Positions 1 through 6,518 are shown, numbered from the stretch's first letter. The stretch: 12,053 bases of DNA from an uncultured Lachnospiraceae bacterium (GCA_902783295.1 CACZQT010000205.1:1-12053); one strand, 5' to 3'. The notes: generated by a model from the letters alone, not told the origin. Numbers and translations: made by a program.

Positions 1-90
1 CCTGTATTCGTTTTACGCACGAAGCAGCCGTTTCCAGGCGGGCCAGGATGCATTTTTATTCACAAATCGGCCCGTTTTATGAAAAATCGC

Positions 91-119
91 TTGCATTCAG
101 CCCTCATTCTTTGTATAAT
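91..119 (+). promoter_or_regulatory. Promoter of the liv operon
   Basis: A -35 element TTGCAT (91-96) and a -10 element TATAAT (114-119) are separated by 17 bp, close to the SigA/sigma70 consensus. The predicted start of transcription is near 126, about 27 bases before the livJ ATG. An A-rich stretch lies directly upstream of the -35 box. The 17 bases at 81-97 are nearly the same as those at the tRNA-Val promoter (5096-5113). No operator or riboswitch was recognised between the promoter and the gene. Confidence 0.8.
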
Positions 120-152
120 AACGCCATAAAATGTTTGAAGGAGGAATTCCTT

Positions 153-1301
153 ATGAAAAAAATCGTTGCATTGGCAGCAGCCATGCTGCTGGCCTTCAGT
201 ACAACCGCGATGGCTGACACCGTAAAGATCGGCGTGTTTGAACCCGCTTCCGGCGACTCCGGTGCAGGCGGCAAACAGGAAATGCTGGGTATGCAGTATG
301 CCAACGCGGAAACCCCCACGGTAGAGATCGGCGGTACAACCTATGATGTCGAGCTGGTATACGCGGACAATGGTTCTTCCGCGGATAAAGCTCCCACAGC
401 GGCAGCTCAGCTGGTTTCCCAGAATGTATCCGTTGTTCTCGGCAGCTACGGCTCCAGCGTATCCAAAGCCGGCAGCCCTACCTTCGCAGAAGCCGGTATT
501 CCGGTCATCGGCGTTACCTGCACCAACCCGCAGGTCACACTGAACAACCCCCATTATTTCCGCATCTGCTTCACCGATCCTTTCCAGGGTCCCGTTCTTG
601 CGAACTATGCTTTCAAAACCCTTGGTGCTTCGACCGTTTACTGCCTGGGCGAACTTGGCAATGACTATGACCAGGGCCTGATCAAATACTTCGCAGATCC
701 CTTCAAGGAACTGGGCGGCAATCCCATCGTGGACAGCTTCCCTACCGGAACCTCTGATTTCACCAGCTACCTGACCAATGCGACCATGTATGGCGCTGAC
801 GTTCTTTTCTGCCCGGTATCGATCGCTTACGCTACACAGATCATGCAGCAGGCAGCCAGCCAGGGCGTAGCCTTTACCCTGCTGGGCGGCGATACACTGG
901 ACAGCAATGTAGTTGCTGAAGCTACAAAGGGTACCAATGTGGTACTGACCGTTTCCACCTTCTATCAGGAAGGTGCGGACCCCGCCTTTGATGAAGGCTT
1001 CAAAACCTGGCTGAACGAGAATCCCGAAGCCCTCACCAACAATGGCGGCAACGACGTGATCGCAGCTGTAAGCATCATGGGTTACGATGCTTATTACACC
1101 GCCCTCGAAGCTCTGAAGGCTGCCGGTTCCACGGATCCCGCTGCTGTGATGGCTGCCCTGCCCGGTGTCCAGTATGACGGCGTTTCCGGCCACATTGAAT
1201 TCGACGAGAACGGTGATGCCAAGCGTGATTCCGCAGTCATCAAGCAGGCCAATACCGAAACCGGTGACTGGGAATTCGTAGCGACCCAGACTGTCGAATA
1301 A
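153..1301 (+). CDS. livJ: Branched-chain amino-acid ABC transporter substrate-binding protein (LivJ-like)
   Basis: This 382-aa protein is the extracytoplasmic ligand-binding component of a HAAT-family (leucine/isoleucine/valine type) ABC importer. The ATG at 153 follows a strong site, GAAGGAGG (137-144), and opens a clear signal peptide: a KK n-region, a hydrophobic core at residues 4-18, and AMA before Asp22, a signal-peptidase-I cleavage site. The frame is open further upstream, but those codons carry the promoter and lack a ribosome site. The mature part has the periplasmic-binding-protein type I pattern: an N-terminal IGVFEP strand, the VYADNGSSADKAPTAAAQLV region near residues 73-92, and a VVLGSYGSS turn that normally contacts the ligand amino-acid group. 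Length is typical. No lipobox cysteine exists, which is unusual if the host has a single membrane. It is the first gene of the livJHMGF operon. The exact ligand (branched-chain, other amino acid or urea-like) cannot be read from sequence. Confidence 0.92.
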   Translation: MKKIVALAAAMLLAFSTTAMADTVKIGVFEPASGDSGAGGKQEMLGMQYANAETPTVEIGGTTYDVELVYADNGSSADKAPTAAAQLVSQNVSVVLGSYGSSVSKAGSPTFAEAGIPVIGVTCTNPQVTLNNPHYFRICFTDPFQGPVLANYAFKTLGASTVYCLGELGNDYDQGLIKYFADPFKELGGNPIVDSFPTGTSDFTSYLTNATMYGADVLFCPVSIAYATQIMQQAASQGVAFTLLGGDTLDSNVVAEATKGTNVVLTVSTFYQEGADPAFDEGFKTWLNENPEALTNNGGNDVIAAVSIMGYDAYYTALEALKAAGSTDPAAVMAALPGVQYDGVSGHIEFDENGDAKRDSAVIKQANTETGDWEFVATQTVE

Positions 1302-1332
1302 TCCGTCGATTTATTTATTCCTGATATTCTTC

Positions 1333-1365
1333 GGCGGAGGCGTTTGCCTCCGCCATTCCATTTTT
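1333..1365 (+). terminator. Hairpin after livJ, probable partial terminator
   Basis: A perfect 9-bp GC-rich stem (GGCGGAGGC at 1333-1341, GCCTCCGCC at 1346-1354) with a GTTT loop is followed by ATTCCA and five T (1361-1365). The T-run starts six bases after the stem, so termination is likely incomplete. It lies 31 bases past the livJ stop and about 100 bases before livH. A leaky terminator or 3'-end stabiliser here would give more binding protein than permease, as is common in such operons. I saw no convincing second promoter before livH. Confidence 0.65.
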
Positions 1366-1461
1366 CAATGCAGCGAAAATGCCTGCATGAACGGGTATTC
1401 TCACAAGCATCGCTCTTGAACCTGATGTTTTTTCATTACTCTGAAAAGGAGCGTTTCCCCT

Positions 1462-2385
1462 ATGTGGAACACGGTTTTTCCCTACCTGCTTTCCGGTATA
1501 TCGGTGGGAGGCCAGTACGCACTGATCGCGATCGGCTATACCATGGTATATGGGATTCTCCGGCTGATCAACTTCGCTCACGGCGATGTATTCATGGTAG
1601 CCGGCATTATTATGGTTTACATGGCTGCCAGCGGTGTGCCGCTGTGGCTGTGCATTCCGCTGGTACTGGCTCTCACGGCCCTGATCGGTTTTACCATTGA
1701 ACGTGTAGCCTACAAGCCCCTGCGGAATGCTCCCCGTATGTCTGCCATGATTTCAGCCATCGGTGTAAGCTATGCCCTTCAGAATCTGGTGCTTTACATC
1801 ACCGGAGGTCTGAACCAGCTCTATCCCACCATTCCGTGGATTTCCCAGTCTGTAACGGTTTTCGGCGCGACCACAAAGATTGTTACCGTCGTCACTCCGT
1901 TTCTGACTCTTCTGCTGGTAATCGCTCTGGTGCAGCTGATCAACCATACGAAGATCGGCATGGCCATGCGGGCTGTTTCCAGGGATTTTGAAACCAGTCA
2001 GCTGATGGGCATCCGGATCAACAGGGTCATCTCCATTACTTTCGTCATCGGTACCTTCCTGGCCGGCGTGGCGTCCATCCTGTATTTTACCAACTACACA
2101 ACCGTTATTCAGACTTCCGGCGCCATGCCGGGTCTGAAAGCGTTCGTTGCAGCGGTATTCGGAGGTATCGGTTCCATTCCCGGCGCAGTCGTAGGCGCGT
2201 TCATTATCGGCATTGCGGAAAATATCATCAAAGGCCTGGACATCATGCTGTTCAAGCTGGGACTGATCCACGGTCCTCTCGGCCTGGCTACTTTCTCGGA
2301 TGCCTTTTCTTTCGCGCTCCTGATCATTATTCTGGCCGTGAAGCCTACGGGCCTGTTCGGCGAGAAGAATACGGACAAGGTGTGA
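1462..2385 (+). CDS. livH: Branched-chain amino-acid ABC transporter permease LivH
   Basis: This 307-aa, very hydrophobic integral membrane protein forms half of the translocation channel, pairing with LivM. The ATG at 1462 has AAAGGAG ten bases upstream. Family signatures are clear: INFAHGD at residues 36-42 in the first third, RAVSRDFETSQLMGI near 170-184 (the cytoplasmic loop that contacts the ATPases), FGGIGSIPGAVVGA at 233-246, and KPTGLFG near the C terminus (294-300). About eight membrane segments are visible. Length matches the usual 290-310 residues. The GTG of livM's open frame lies one base after its stop, so the two are translated from one transcript. Confidence 0.93.
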   Translation: MWNTVFPYLLSGISVGGQYALIAIGYTMVYGILRLINFAHGDVFMVAGIIMVYMAASGVPLWLCIPLVLALTALIGFTIERVAYKPLRNAPRMSAMISAIGVSYALQNLVLYITGGLNQLYPTIPWISQSVTVFGATTKIVTVVTPFLTLLLVIALVQLINHTKIGMAMRAVSRDFETSQLMGIRINRVISITFVIGTFLAGVASILYFTNYTTVIQTSGAMPGLKAFVAAVFGGIGSIPGAVVGAFIIGIAENIIKGLDIMLFKLGLIHGPLGLATFSDAFSFALLIIILAVKPTGLFGEKNTDKV

Positions 2386-2395
2386 GGTGAGCGGA

Positions 2396-3517
2396 ATGAA
2401 CAATACTACAAAGAAAAAAGCAGATCCCGCCATCTTCTTTTCCGCAGTGGTTGTCCTCTGCATTTACGCGGCAGTTTTCATTGCAGAACAGACCATAGCT
2501 CCCACCTCCATGCTGTTTACAGTATTGAAGAAAGGAGCAACCTACGCGCTGGTTGCTGTTTCCATGAATCTGCTGAACGGCTTTACAGGCATCTTCTCAC
2601 TGGGACAGGCAGGTTTTATGCTGATCGGTGCCTATACTTTCGGTATTTTCACCATACCTGCAGCCCAGCGCATCAATGTGTATCAGTATTACAATGGCGG
2701 CATCGTACAGTTTTCCCTGCCCTGGTTCGTGGCCATGCTCCTCGCCGGACTCATGGCAGCGTTTTTCGCCTTCCTGATCGGCCTGCCGGTTCTGCGGCTG
2801 AAAAGCGACTATCTGGCCATTGCCTCTCTGGGTTTTGCGGAAATAATCCGTGCCGTTTTCCAGTGGGATAAGCTCGGCGTGATTACCAACGGTTCCAATA
2901 TGCTGAACAACTACCCCACCTTCAACGATTTCAACATCCGGAACGCTTCCGGAAAAGTTACGGTTTATCTGTCCACGCTGGTGCCGTTCATCATCGCGGG
3001 AGTATGCATCGGCGTAATCATTCTTCTGATTAACTCCACGTATGGGCGTGCACTCAAAGCGATCCGGGATGATGAAATCGCTGCAGAAGCTATGGGTATC
3101 CGGCTGGCGAGTCACAAACGTCTGGCTTTCTGCATTTCCTCGTTCTTTGCAGGGGTAGGCGGTGCCATGCTTGCCATGTACCAGACTACCGTGCAGGCCA
3201 AGTCCTTCACTACGGCCATGACCTACGAAATCCTGCTGATCGTTGTCATCGGGGGGATCGGTTCCGTCACGGGCTCCTGCCTGTCTTCATTCCTGTTCGT
3301 AGCCTGCTCCGAATGGTGGCTCCGTTTTCTGGATCAGAAACAGGTAATCGGAACCTTCCAGGTTCCTATGCTTCGAAATGGTTTCCGCCTGGTAGTGTTT
3401 TCCGTTATCATTATGATCGTGGTACTGTTCTTCCGGCAGGGAATCATGGGTACGAAAGAACTTCCGGATCTGTTCCGCAGTCAGCATAAAAAAGAAAAGG
3501 AGGCGCAGGGCAAGTGA
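2396..3517 (+). CDS. livM: Branched-chain amino-acid ABC transporter permease LivM
   Basis: This 373-aa second permease subunit forms the channel with LivH. Conserved LivM blocks are LNGFTGIFSLGQAGFM (60-75), LRLKSDYLAIASLGFAEI (133-150), GRALKAIRDDEIAAEAMGI (217-235, the ATPase coupling loop) and VIGGIGSVTGS (284-294). A short charged N-terminus precedes the first membrane segment, and the tail is basic and hydrophilic. Two starts are possible. A GTG at 2387 (376 aa) has only AAGG upstream. The ATG at 2396 is preceded at 2384-2390 by GAGGTGA, an excellent match to the 16S rRNA tail, so I chose the ATG. Its last codons overlap the GTG of livG by 4 bp. Confidence 0.92.
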   Translation: MNNTTKKKADPAIFFSAVVVLCIYAAVFIAEQTIAPTSMLFTVLKKGATYALVAVSMNLLNGFTGIFSLGQAGFMLIGAYTFGIFTIPAAQRINVYQYYNGGIVQFSLPWFVAMLLAGLMAAFFAFLIGLPVLRLKSDYLAIASLGFAEIIRAVFQWDKLGVITNGSNMLNNYPTFNDFNIRNASGKVTVYLSTLVPFIIAGVCIGVIILLINSTYGRALKAIRDDEIAAEAMGIRLASHKRLAFCISSFFAGVGGAMLAMYQTTVQAKSFTTAMTYEILLIVVIGGIGSVTGSCLSSFLFVACSEWWLRFLDQKQVIGTFQVPMLRNGFRLVVFSVIIMIVVLFFRQGIMGTKELPDLFRSQHKKEKEAQGK

Positions 3518-4305
3518 GTACGGAAAATGTCCTTCATATTGAACACCTGACCATGCGCTTCGGCGGCGTTGTGGCCGTCAACGATCTGAGCATGGATATC
3601 AACCAGGGCGAAATCGTAGCCCTGATCGGTCCCAATGGTGCCGGGAAAACAACAGCCTTCAACATGGTGACAGGTGTTTACCAGCCCACAGAGGGCAAAA
3701 TATTCCTGCACGGGCAGGATATCACCGGACGGCGTCCGGATGAGATTACAAAACTGGGTGTCGCCCGCACTTTTCAGAACATCCGTCTCTTCTCTTCCAT
3801 GACAGTGTTTGAAAATGTCCTGACGGCACGGCATCTGCGCCGCACCAGCAACTTCCTGAGCGCCACATTCCGCCTGAATACGGCAGAAGAGAAAAAGATG
3901 CGGCAGGAAACCGAGGACCTTTTAAAAGAAGTAGGCCTGTCCGACGTAAAAGACGAAAAGGCAACTTCTCTGCCCTACGGCAAGCAGAGGCTTCTGGAAA
4001 TTGCCCGTGCTCTTTCCACTCAGCCGAAACTGATCCTGCTGGACGAGCCTGCAGCGGGTATGAATCCGCAGGAAACCGAAGAACTCGGAGCTTTTATCCG
4101 GCAGATCAAAGACAAATTCCACCTGACGGTTTTTCTGATCGAGCACCATATGAACCTGGTTATGGATATTTCCGACCGTATCTACGTGATCGATTTTGGA
4201 AAGCAGATCGCCGAAGGTACTCCCGCAGAGGTACAGAACAATCCTGCCGTCATTGCAGCTTATCTGGGTGTAGACGAGGAAGATGAGGAGGCTGGAAAGG
4301 CATGA
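3514..4305 (+). CDS. livG: Branched-chain amino-acid ABC transporter ATP-binding protein LivG
   Basis: This 263-aa cytoplasmic ATPase is one of two nucleotide-binding subunits that drive LivHM. Motifs in order: Walker A GPNGAGKT (39-46), Q-loop TFQNI (Q88), signature region LPYGKQ (153-158, a variant of LSGGQ often seen in LivG), Walker B LILLDEPA (173-180, with catalytic Glu178) and switch His211. The C-terminal extension after the H-loop (IAEGTPAEV, then an acidic EEDEE tail) is typical of LivG. The GTG start is supported by AAAAGGAGG at 3495-3503, ten bases upstream, and overlaps the livM stop as GTGA. The livG stop in turn overlaps the livF start as ATGA. Confidence 0.94.
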   Translation: MSTENVLHIEHLTMRFGGVVAVNDLSMDINQGEIVALIGPNGAGKTTAFNMVTGVYQPTEGKIFLHGQDITGRRPDEITKLGVARTFQNIRLFSSMTVFENVLTARHLRRTSNFLSATFRLNTAEEKKMRQETEDLLKEVGLSDVKDEKATSLPYGKQRLLEIARALSTQPKLILLDEPAAGMNPQETEELGAFIRQIKDKFHLTVFLIEHHMNLVMDISDRIYVIDFGKQIAEGTPAEVQNNPAVIAAYLGVDEEDEEAGKA

Positions 4306-5021
4306 GCATGCTGAAAGTAACGGACCTGAAGGTGAATTACGGCGGCATCGAAGCGCTGAAAGGCATCTCCTTCGACGTAGAGCAGGGGCAGATCGTAACG
4401 CTGATCGGCGCCAACGGCGCAGGAAAGTCCACGACGCTTCGGGCTATTTCCGGCCTGGTCAAGACGGCTTCCGGCGCCATCAACTTTATGGGAAGGGATA
4501 TCATCCCCTTCAATGCCCAGCAGGTGGTAGCTGAAGGAATCGCGCTGGTACCTGAAGGCCGCCGGGTATTTGACAATCTGACCGTTCTGGAAAATCTGAA
4601 AATCGGCGCCTATCTCCGTCCTGACAAGGATGAAGTTGCAGCTGCCATCGAGGATATCTTTCAGCGTTTTCCCCGTCTGAAAGAGCGTGAATGGCAGCTG
4701 GCAGGAACGCTTTCCGGCGGTGAGCAGCAGATGCTGGCTGTAGGCCGGGCCATGATGGCAAGGCCAAAGCTGCTGATGATGGATGAACCCTCGCTGGGCC
4801 TTGCGCCGCTCGTAGTGCGTGATATTTTCTCCATTATCCGCGACCTGAAGTCCGAGGGTATTACGATTCTCCTGATCGAGCAGAACGCGAATGCTGCTCT
4901 GCGTTGTGCCGACAAGGCTTATGTACTGGAAACCGGACGCATCACCATATCCGGCACCGGGGAAGAACTGCTGGCAGATCAGCGCGTGCGTGACGCTTAC
5001 CTGGGCTCCGCTGCCCGCTGA
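4302..5021 (+). CDS. livF: Branched-chain amino-acid ABC transporter ATP-binding protein LivF
   Basis: This 239-aa cytoplasmic ATPase is the second nucleotide-binding subunit. Walker A is GANGAGKS (36-43), the signature is LSGGEQQ (137-143) and Walker B is LLMMDEPS (157-164, with Glu162). The H-loop reads LIEQN, with Gln194 where most ABC ATPases have histidine. That substitution is usual for LivF, so it is not a sign of decay. The start at 4302 is favoured over an ATG at 4308 because GAGGAGG (4285-4291) lies ten bases upstream and the ATGA overlap with livG suggests coupling. It is the last gene of the operon. I found no clear U-tract terminator between it and the tRNA promoter. Confidence 0.94.
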   Translation: MSMLKVTDLKVNYGGIEALKGISFDVEQGQIVTLIGANGAGKSTTLRAISGLVKTASGAINFMGRDIIPFNAQQVVAEGIALVPEGRRVFDNLTVLENLKIGAYLRPDKDEVAAAIEDIFQRFPRLKEREWQLAGTLSGGEQQMLAVGRAMMARPKLLMMDEPSLGLAPLVVRDIFSIIRDLKSEGITILLIEQNANAALRCADKAYVLETGRITISGTGEELLADQRVRDAYLGSAAR

Positions 5022-5061
5022 GTTACTCATACACCCCGCCGAGTTACTCATGCTCCCCACG
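5020..5061. repeat. Two tandem 21-bp units with palindromic GAGTTACTC core
   Basis: Unit 1 (5020-5040) begins inside the livF stop codon and unit 2 (5041-5061) follows without a gap. They match at 17 of 21 positions. Both begin GAGTTACTCAT and continue into a C-rich half containing CCCC. GAGT-T-ACTC is itself a 4-bp-arm inverted repeat, so the two palindromes sit exactly 21 bp apart, about two helical turns, on the same face of the DNA. They end 45 bp upstream of the tRNA-Val -35 box. This could be a paired operator or a simple slippage duplication; the sequence does not decide. Confidence 0.7.
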
Positions 5062-5106
5062 ATAGGAAAGATGCATCCCGCACAAGGCATGCTCTGAAAA
5101 ATACGC

Positions 5107-5134
5107 TTGCATTTTCCGGAGAATATGCTATAAT
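5107..5134 (+). promoter_or_regulatory. Promoter of tRNA-Val (extended -10)
   Basis: A -35 element TTGCAT (5107-5112), a 16-bp spacer and a -10 element TATAAT (5129-5134) preceded by TG at 5126-5127 make a strong extended -10 promoter. Transcription would start near 5141, only about six bases before the mature tRNA 5' end. The A-rich block just upstream (from 5096) may act as an UP element and closely resembles that of livJ. The response regulator may also depend on this promoter by readthrough. Confidence 0.8.
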
Positions 5135-5146
5135 ACCCTTTGTTGC

Positions 5147-5220
5147 GGGATCGTAGCTCAGCTGGGATGAGCGTTCGCCTCACACGCGAGAGGTCAAGAG
5201 TTCGAGCCTCTTCGGTCCCA
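5147..5220 (+). tRNA. tRNA-Val, anticodon CAC
   Basis: A complete 74-base cloverleaf can be folded by eye. The acceptor stem is GGGATCG (5147-5153) with CGGTCCC (5213-5219), having one T-G pair. The D arm is GCTC/GAGC. The anticodon stem is 5174-5178 with 5186-5190, and the loop CTCACAC puts anticodon CAC at 5181-5183. The variable loop is AGGTC. The T arm is AAGAG/CTCTT with loop TTCGAGC. A5220 is the discriminator base. CCA is not encoded (CGA follows). It decodes the valine codon GUG. Confidence 0.96.
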
Positions 5221-5227
5221 CGAATAT

Positions 5228-5261
5228 AAAACCTCTGAATGTTGAGATTCAGAGGTTTTTT
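5228..5261 (+). terminator. Terminator after tRNA-Val / leader hairpin of the response regulator
   Basis: AACCTCTGAAT (5230-5240) pairs perfectly over 11 bp with ATTCAGAGGTT (5247-5257) around a GTTGAG loop, and flanking A and T extend the stem. Six T follow directly at 5256-5261. This is a standard intrinsic terminator eight bases after the tRNA. The next gene's ribosome site starts only six bases further on, so this hairpin is also the only leader element visible before the regulator. Confidence 0.85.
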
Positions 5262-5279
5262 CTATGAAAGGAGCCGGTT

Positions 5280-6026
5280 ATGGCCAGAATACTGATTGCG
5301 GATGACGAAGCACGTATGCGCAAGCTGGTGCGGGATTTCCTGGCCCGGGACGGGCACACCGTTCTGGAAGCGTCCGACGGAGAAGAGGCTGTGAATACCG
5401 TCCTCGGAGATCACCGCATTGATCTTATTCTTCTGGATGTTATGATGCCGAAAATGGATGGCTGGGAAGCCCTTTCTGCCATCCGGGCCGTCTCAAAGGT
5501 CCCCGTCATCATGCTTACCGCCAAATCGGAGGAACAGGATGAGCTTAAAGGCTTTTCCCTGGGTGTAGATGAGTATGTCACAAAGCCCTTCAGTCCCAAA
5601 ATCCTGGTAGCCCGCGTCAACGCCCTGCTGCGCCGTACGGGAGGGGATGTCCAGGAAACGCTTTCCGCCGGCGGCATTGAGCTGAATAAATCCGCTCATC
5701 TGGTTACGGTAGACGGAAAACCGCTGGATCTCTCTGTCAAAGAATTCGAACTGCTTCAGTTCTTCCTGGAGCATCAGGGAATGGCCCTCTCCCGGGAAGT
5801 CATCCTGAACCATGTCTGGAATTACAACTATTATGGGGATGCCCGCACCATTGATACGCACGTCAAAAAACTCCGCAGCAAAATCGGAGAAAAAGGCGCC
5901 TACATCTCTACTATCTGGGGACTGGGATACAAATTTGAGATTCCTCAGGAAAACAATTCATCCCCGGCAGATCATGCATCCGGTGATAATCCTTCCGGTG
6001 ACAACAAAGAGCAGGAACCAGTCTGA
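5280..6026 (+). CDS. OmpR/PhoB-family two-component response regulator
   Basis: This 248-aa cytoplasmic DNA-binding regulator is switched by phosphorylation. The receiver domain (about 2-119) has all key residues: acidic pair Asp8-Asp9, phospho-acceptor Asp53 in LLDVMMPKMDG, Thr80, Tyr99 and Lys102 in YVTKPF. The winged-helix domain (about 128-222) carries the recognition helix near 188-201 (TIDTHVKKLRSK) and the wing motif WGLGYKFE. A hydrophilic, Asn/Asp/Ser-rich tail of about 26 residues (223-248) is additional to the family core, and its last codons form one arm of the terminator. AAAGGAG (5267-5273) six bases upstream fixes the ATG. No histidine kinase follows, so it is an orphan in this window and its signal and targets are unknown. 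No convincing promoter of its own lies between the tRNA terminator and the ATG. Confidence 0.93.
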   Translation: MARILIADDEARMRKLVRDFLARDGHTVLEASDGEEAVNTVLGDHRIDLILLDVMMPKMDGWEALSAIRAVSKVPVIMLTAKSEEQDELKGFSLGVDEYVTKPFSPKILVARVNALLRRTGGDVQETLSAGGIELNKSAHLVTVDGKPLDLSVKEFELLQFFLEHQGMALSREVILNHVWNYNYYGDARTIDTHVKKLRSKIGEKGAYISTIWGLGYKFEIPQENNSSPADHASGDNPSGDNKEQEPV

Positions 6027-6046
6027 CGGTTCCTGCTCTTTGTTTT
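6005..6046. terminator. Strong, probably bidirectional terminator between convergent genes
   Basis: CAAAGAGCAGGAACC (6005-6019) and GGTTCCTGCTCTTTG (6028-6042) form a perfect 15-bp stem with an eight-base loop, AGTCTGAC. On the + strand it is followed by TTTTGACTCTTTT. On the minus strand the stem ends in CTTTG followed by TTG, a weaker tract. The left arm lies inside the regulator's coding region and the stop codon TGA (6024-6026) sits in the loop. It can end transcription of the regulator and probably also of the lipoprotein gene converging from the right. Confidence 0.85.
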
Positions 6047-6051
6047 GACTC

Positions 6052-6070
6052 TTTTCCGGTCTCCGGAAAA
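6052..6070. repeat. Small inverted repeat after the SH3 lipoprotein gene
   Basis: TTTTCCGG (6052-6059) and CCGGAAAA (6063-6070) form an 8-bp stem with a three-base loop, just beyond the stop of the minus-strand lipoprotein gene. No T-run follows on the minus strand outside the stem, so it may only protect the 3' end or assist the larger hairpin next to it. Confidence 0.45.
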
Positions 6071-6074
6071 ACCC

Positions 6075-6518
6075 TTACGGCTCTTCCTCCGACAGATATG
6101 TTCCATATACGAATGCTTCCTGGTCGTTATAAATAATCTTAAACCAGCTTCCCTCTTCCCCGATCTTCTCAACCTTATCCCCATAGGAAAGAGTCGCTAT
6201 GATATCCGAATTCTTGTTGGCCGCCGTACGTACATTTACATCTGCCACAGCATAGACATAGAGCTTCACTTCTTCGGTAGTTTCTTCTACCGTCTGATGC
6301 CAGATCGCAGGATCCTCTGCGGTCGTAGTCGGTGCTGCCGTTGTTGTAACCGGCTGCGTTTCCGTAGGTGCTGCTGTTTCCACCAGCTCCGTCGTCGGAA
6401 CTGAAACCGGCGCCACCTGGGAACGGGTGGTACTGGGACCAGGCGTATATGCGTTGCATGCGCACAGAAAACTGATAGAAAATGCCAGCAAAAGCAGGAT
6501 TCCTGCAGACTTCTTCAT
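6075..6518 (-). CDS. Small lipoprotein with Thr/Pro-rich linker and bacterial SH3 domain
   Basis: This 147-aa protein is predicted to be anchored in the membrane and exposed to the cell wall. It starts MKKSAG with a hydrophobic segment (7-18) and a lipobox-like LCAC, giving lipid-modified Cys21; a Cys at -2 of the lipobox is uncommon. Residues 26-80 are a low-complexity linker rich in Thr, Pro, Ala, Val and Glu. Residues 85-144 form an SH3b domain with the hallmark VNVRTAANKNSDIIATL, a GDKVEKIG turn, WFKI and FVYGTYL. SH3b domains commonly bind peptidoglycan stem peptides or cross-bridges, but no catalytic domain is present here, so the role is unknown. The ATG at 6518 has GAGGAAA just upstream; a longer open frame upstream lacks a ribosome site. 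It lies 73 bp downstream of mnmA in the same direction with no clear promoter, so it is probably co-transcribed with it. Confidence 0.85.
   Translation of the reverse strand: MKKSAGILLLLAFSISFLCACNAYTPGPSTTRSQVAPVSVPTTELVETAAPTETQPVTTTAAPTTTAEDPAIWHQTVEETTEEVKLYVYAVADVNVRTAANKNSDIIATLSYGDKVEKIGEEGSWFKIIYNDQEAFVYGTYLSEEEP

Noticed and set aside
39..80. Inverted repeat CGGGCC/GGCCCG followed by TTTTAT, possible terminator of a gene left of the window
   Set aside because: The stem is only 6 bp with a 24-base loop and no upstream gene can be identified, so it is too weak to annotate.
60..1193. Long open frame antisense to livJ, and similar ones antisense to livF (4260-5183), livH (1753-2463) and the exonuclease gene (8512-9015)
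   Set aside because: They mirror genes with clear family motifs, lack ribosome sites, have odd low-complexity composition and show no recognisable domains.
1416..1442. Possible promoter TTGAAC ... TACTCT before livH
   Set aside because: The -10 match is poor and the spacer is only 15 bp; operon readthrough is a better explanation.
4890..4905. Gln in place of the H-loop His in LivF as a sign of an inactive ATPase
   Set aside because: LIEQN is the normal form in LivF proteins; all other ATPase motifs are intact.
5147..5220. tRNA gene as an integration site for a mobile element
   Set aside because: No integrase, no displaced copy of the tRNA 3' end and no phage or plasmid genes were seen in the window.
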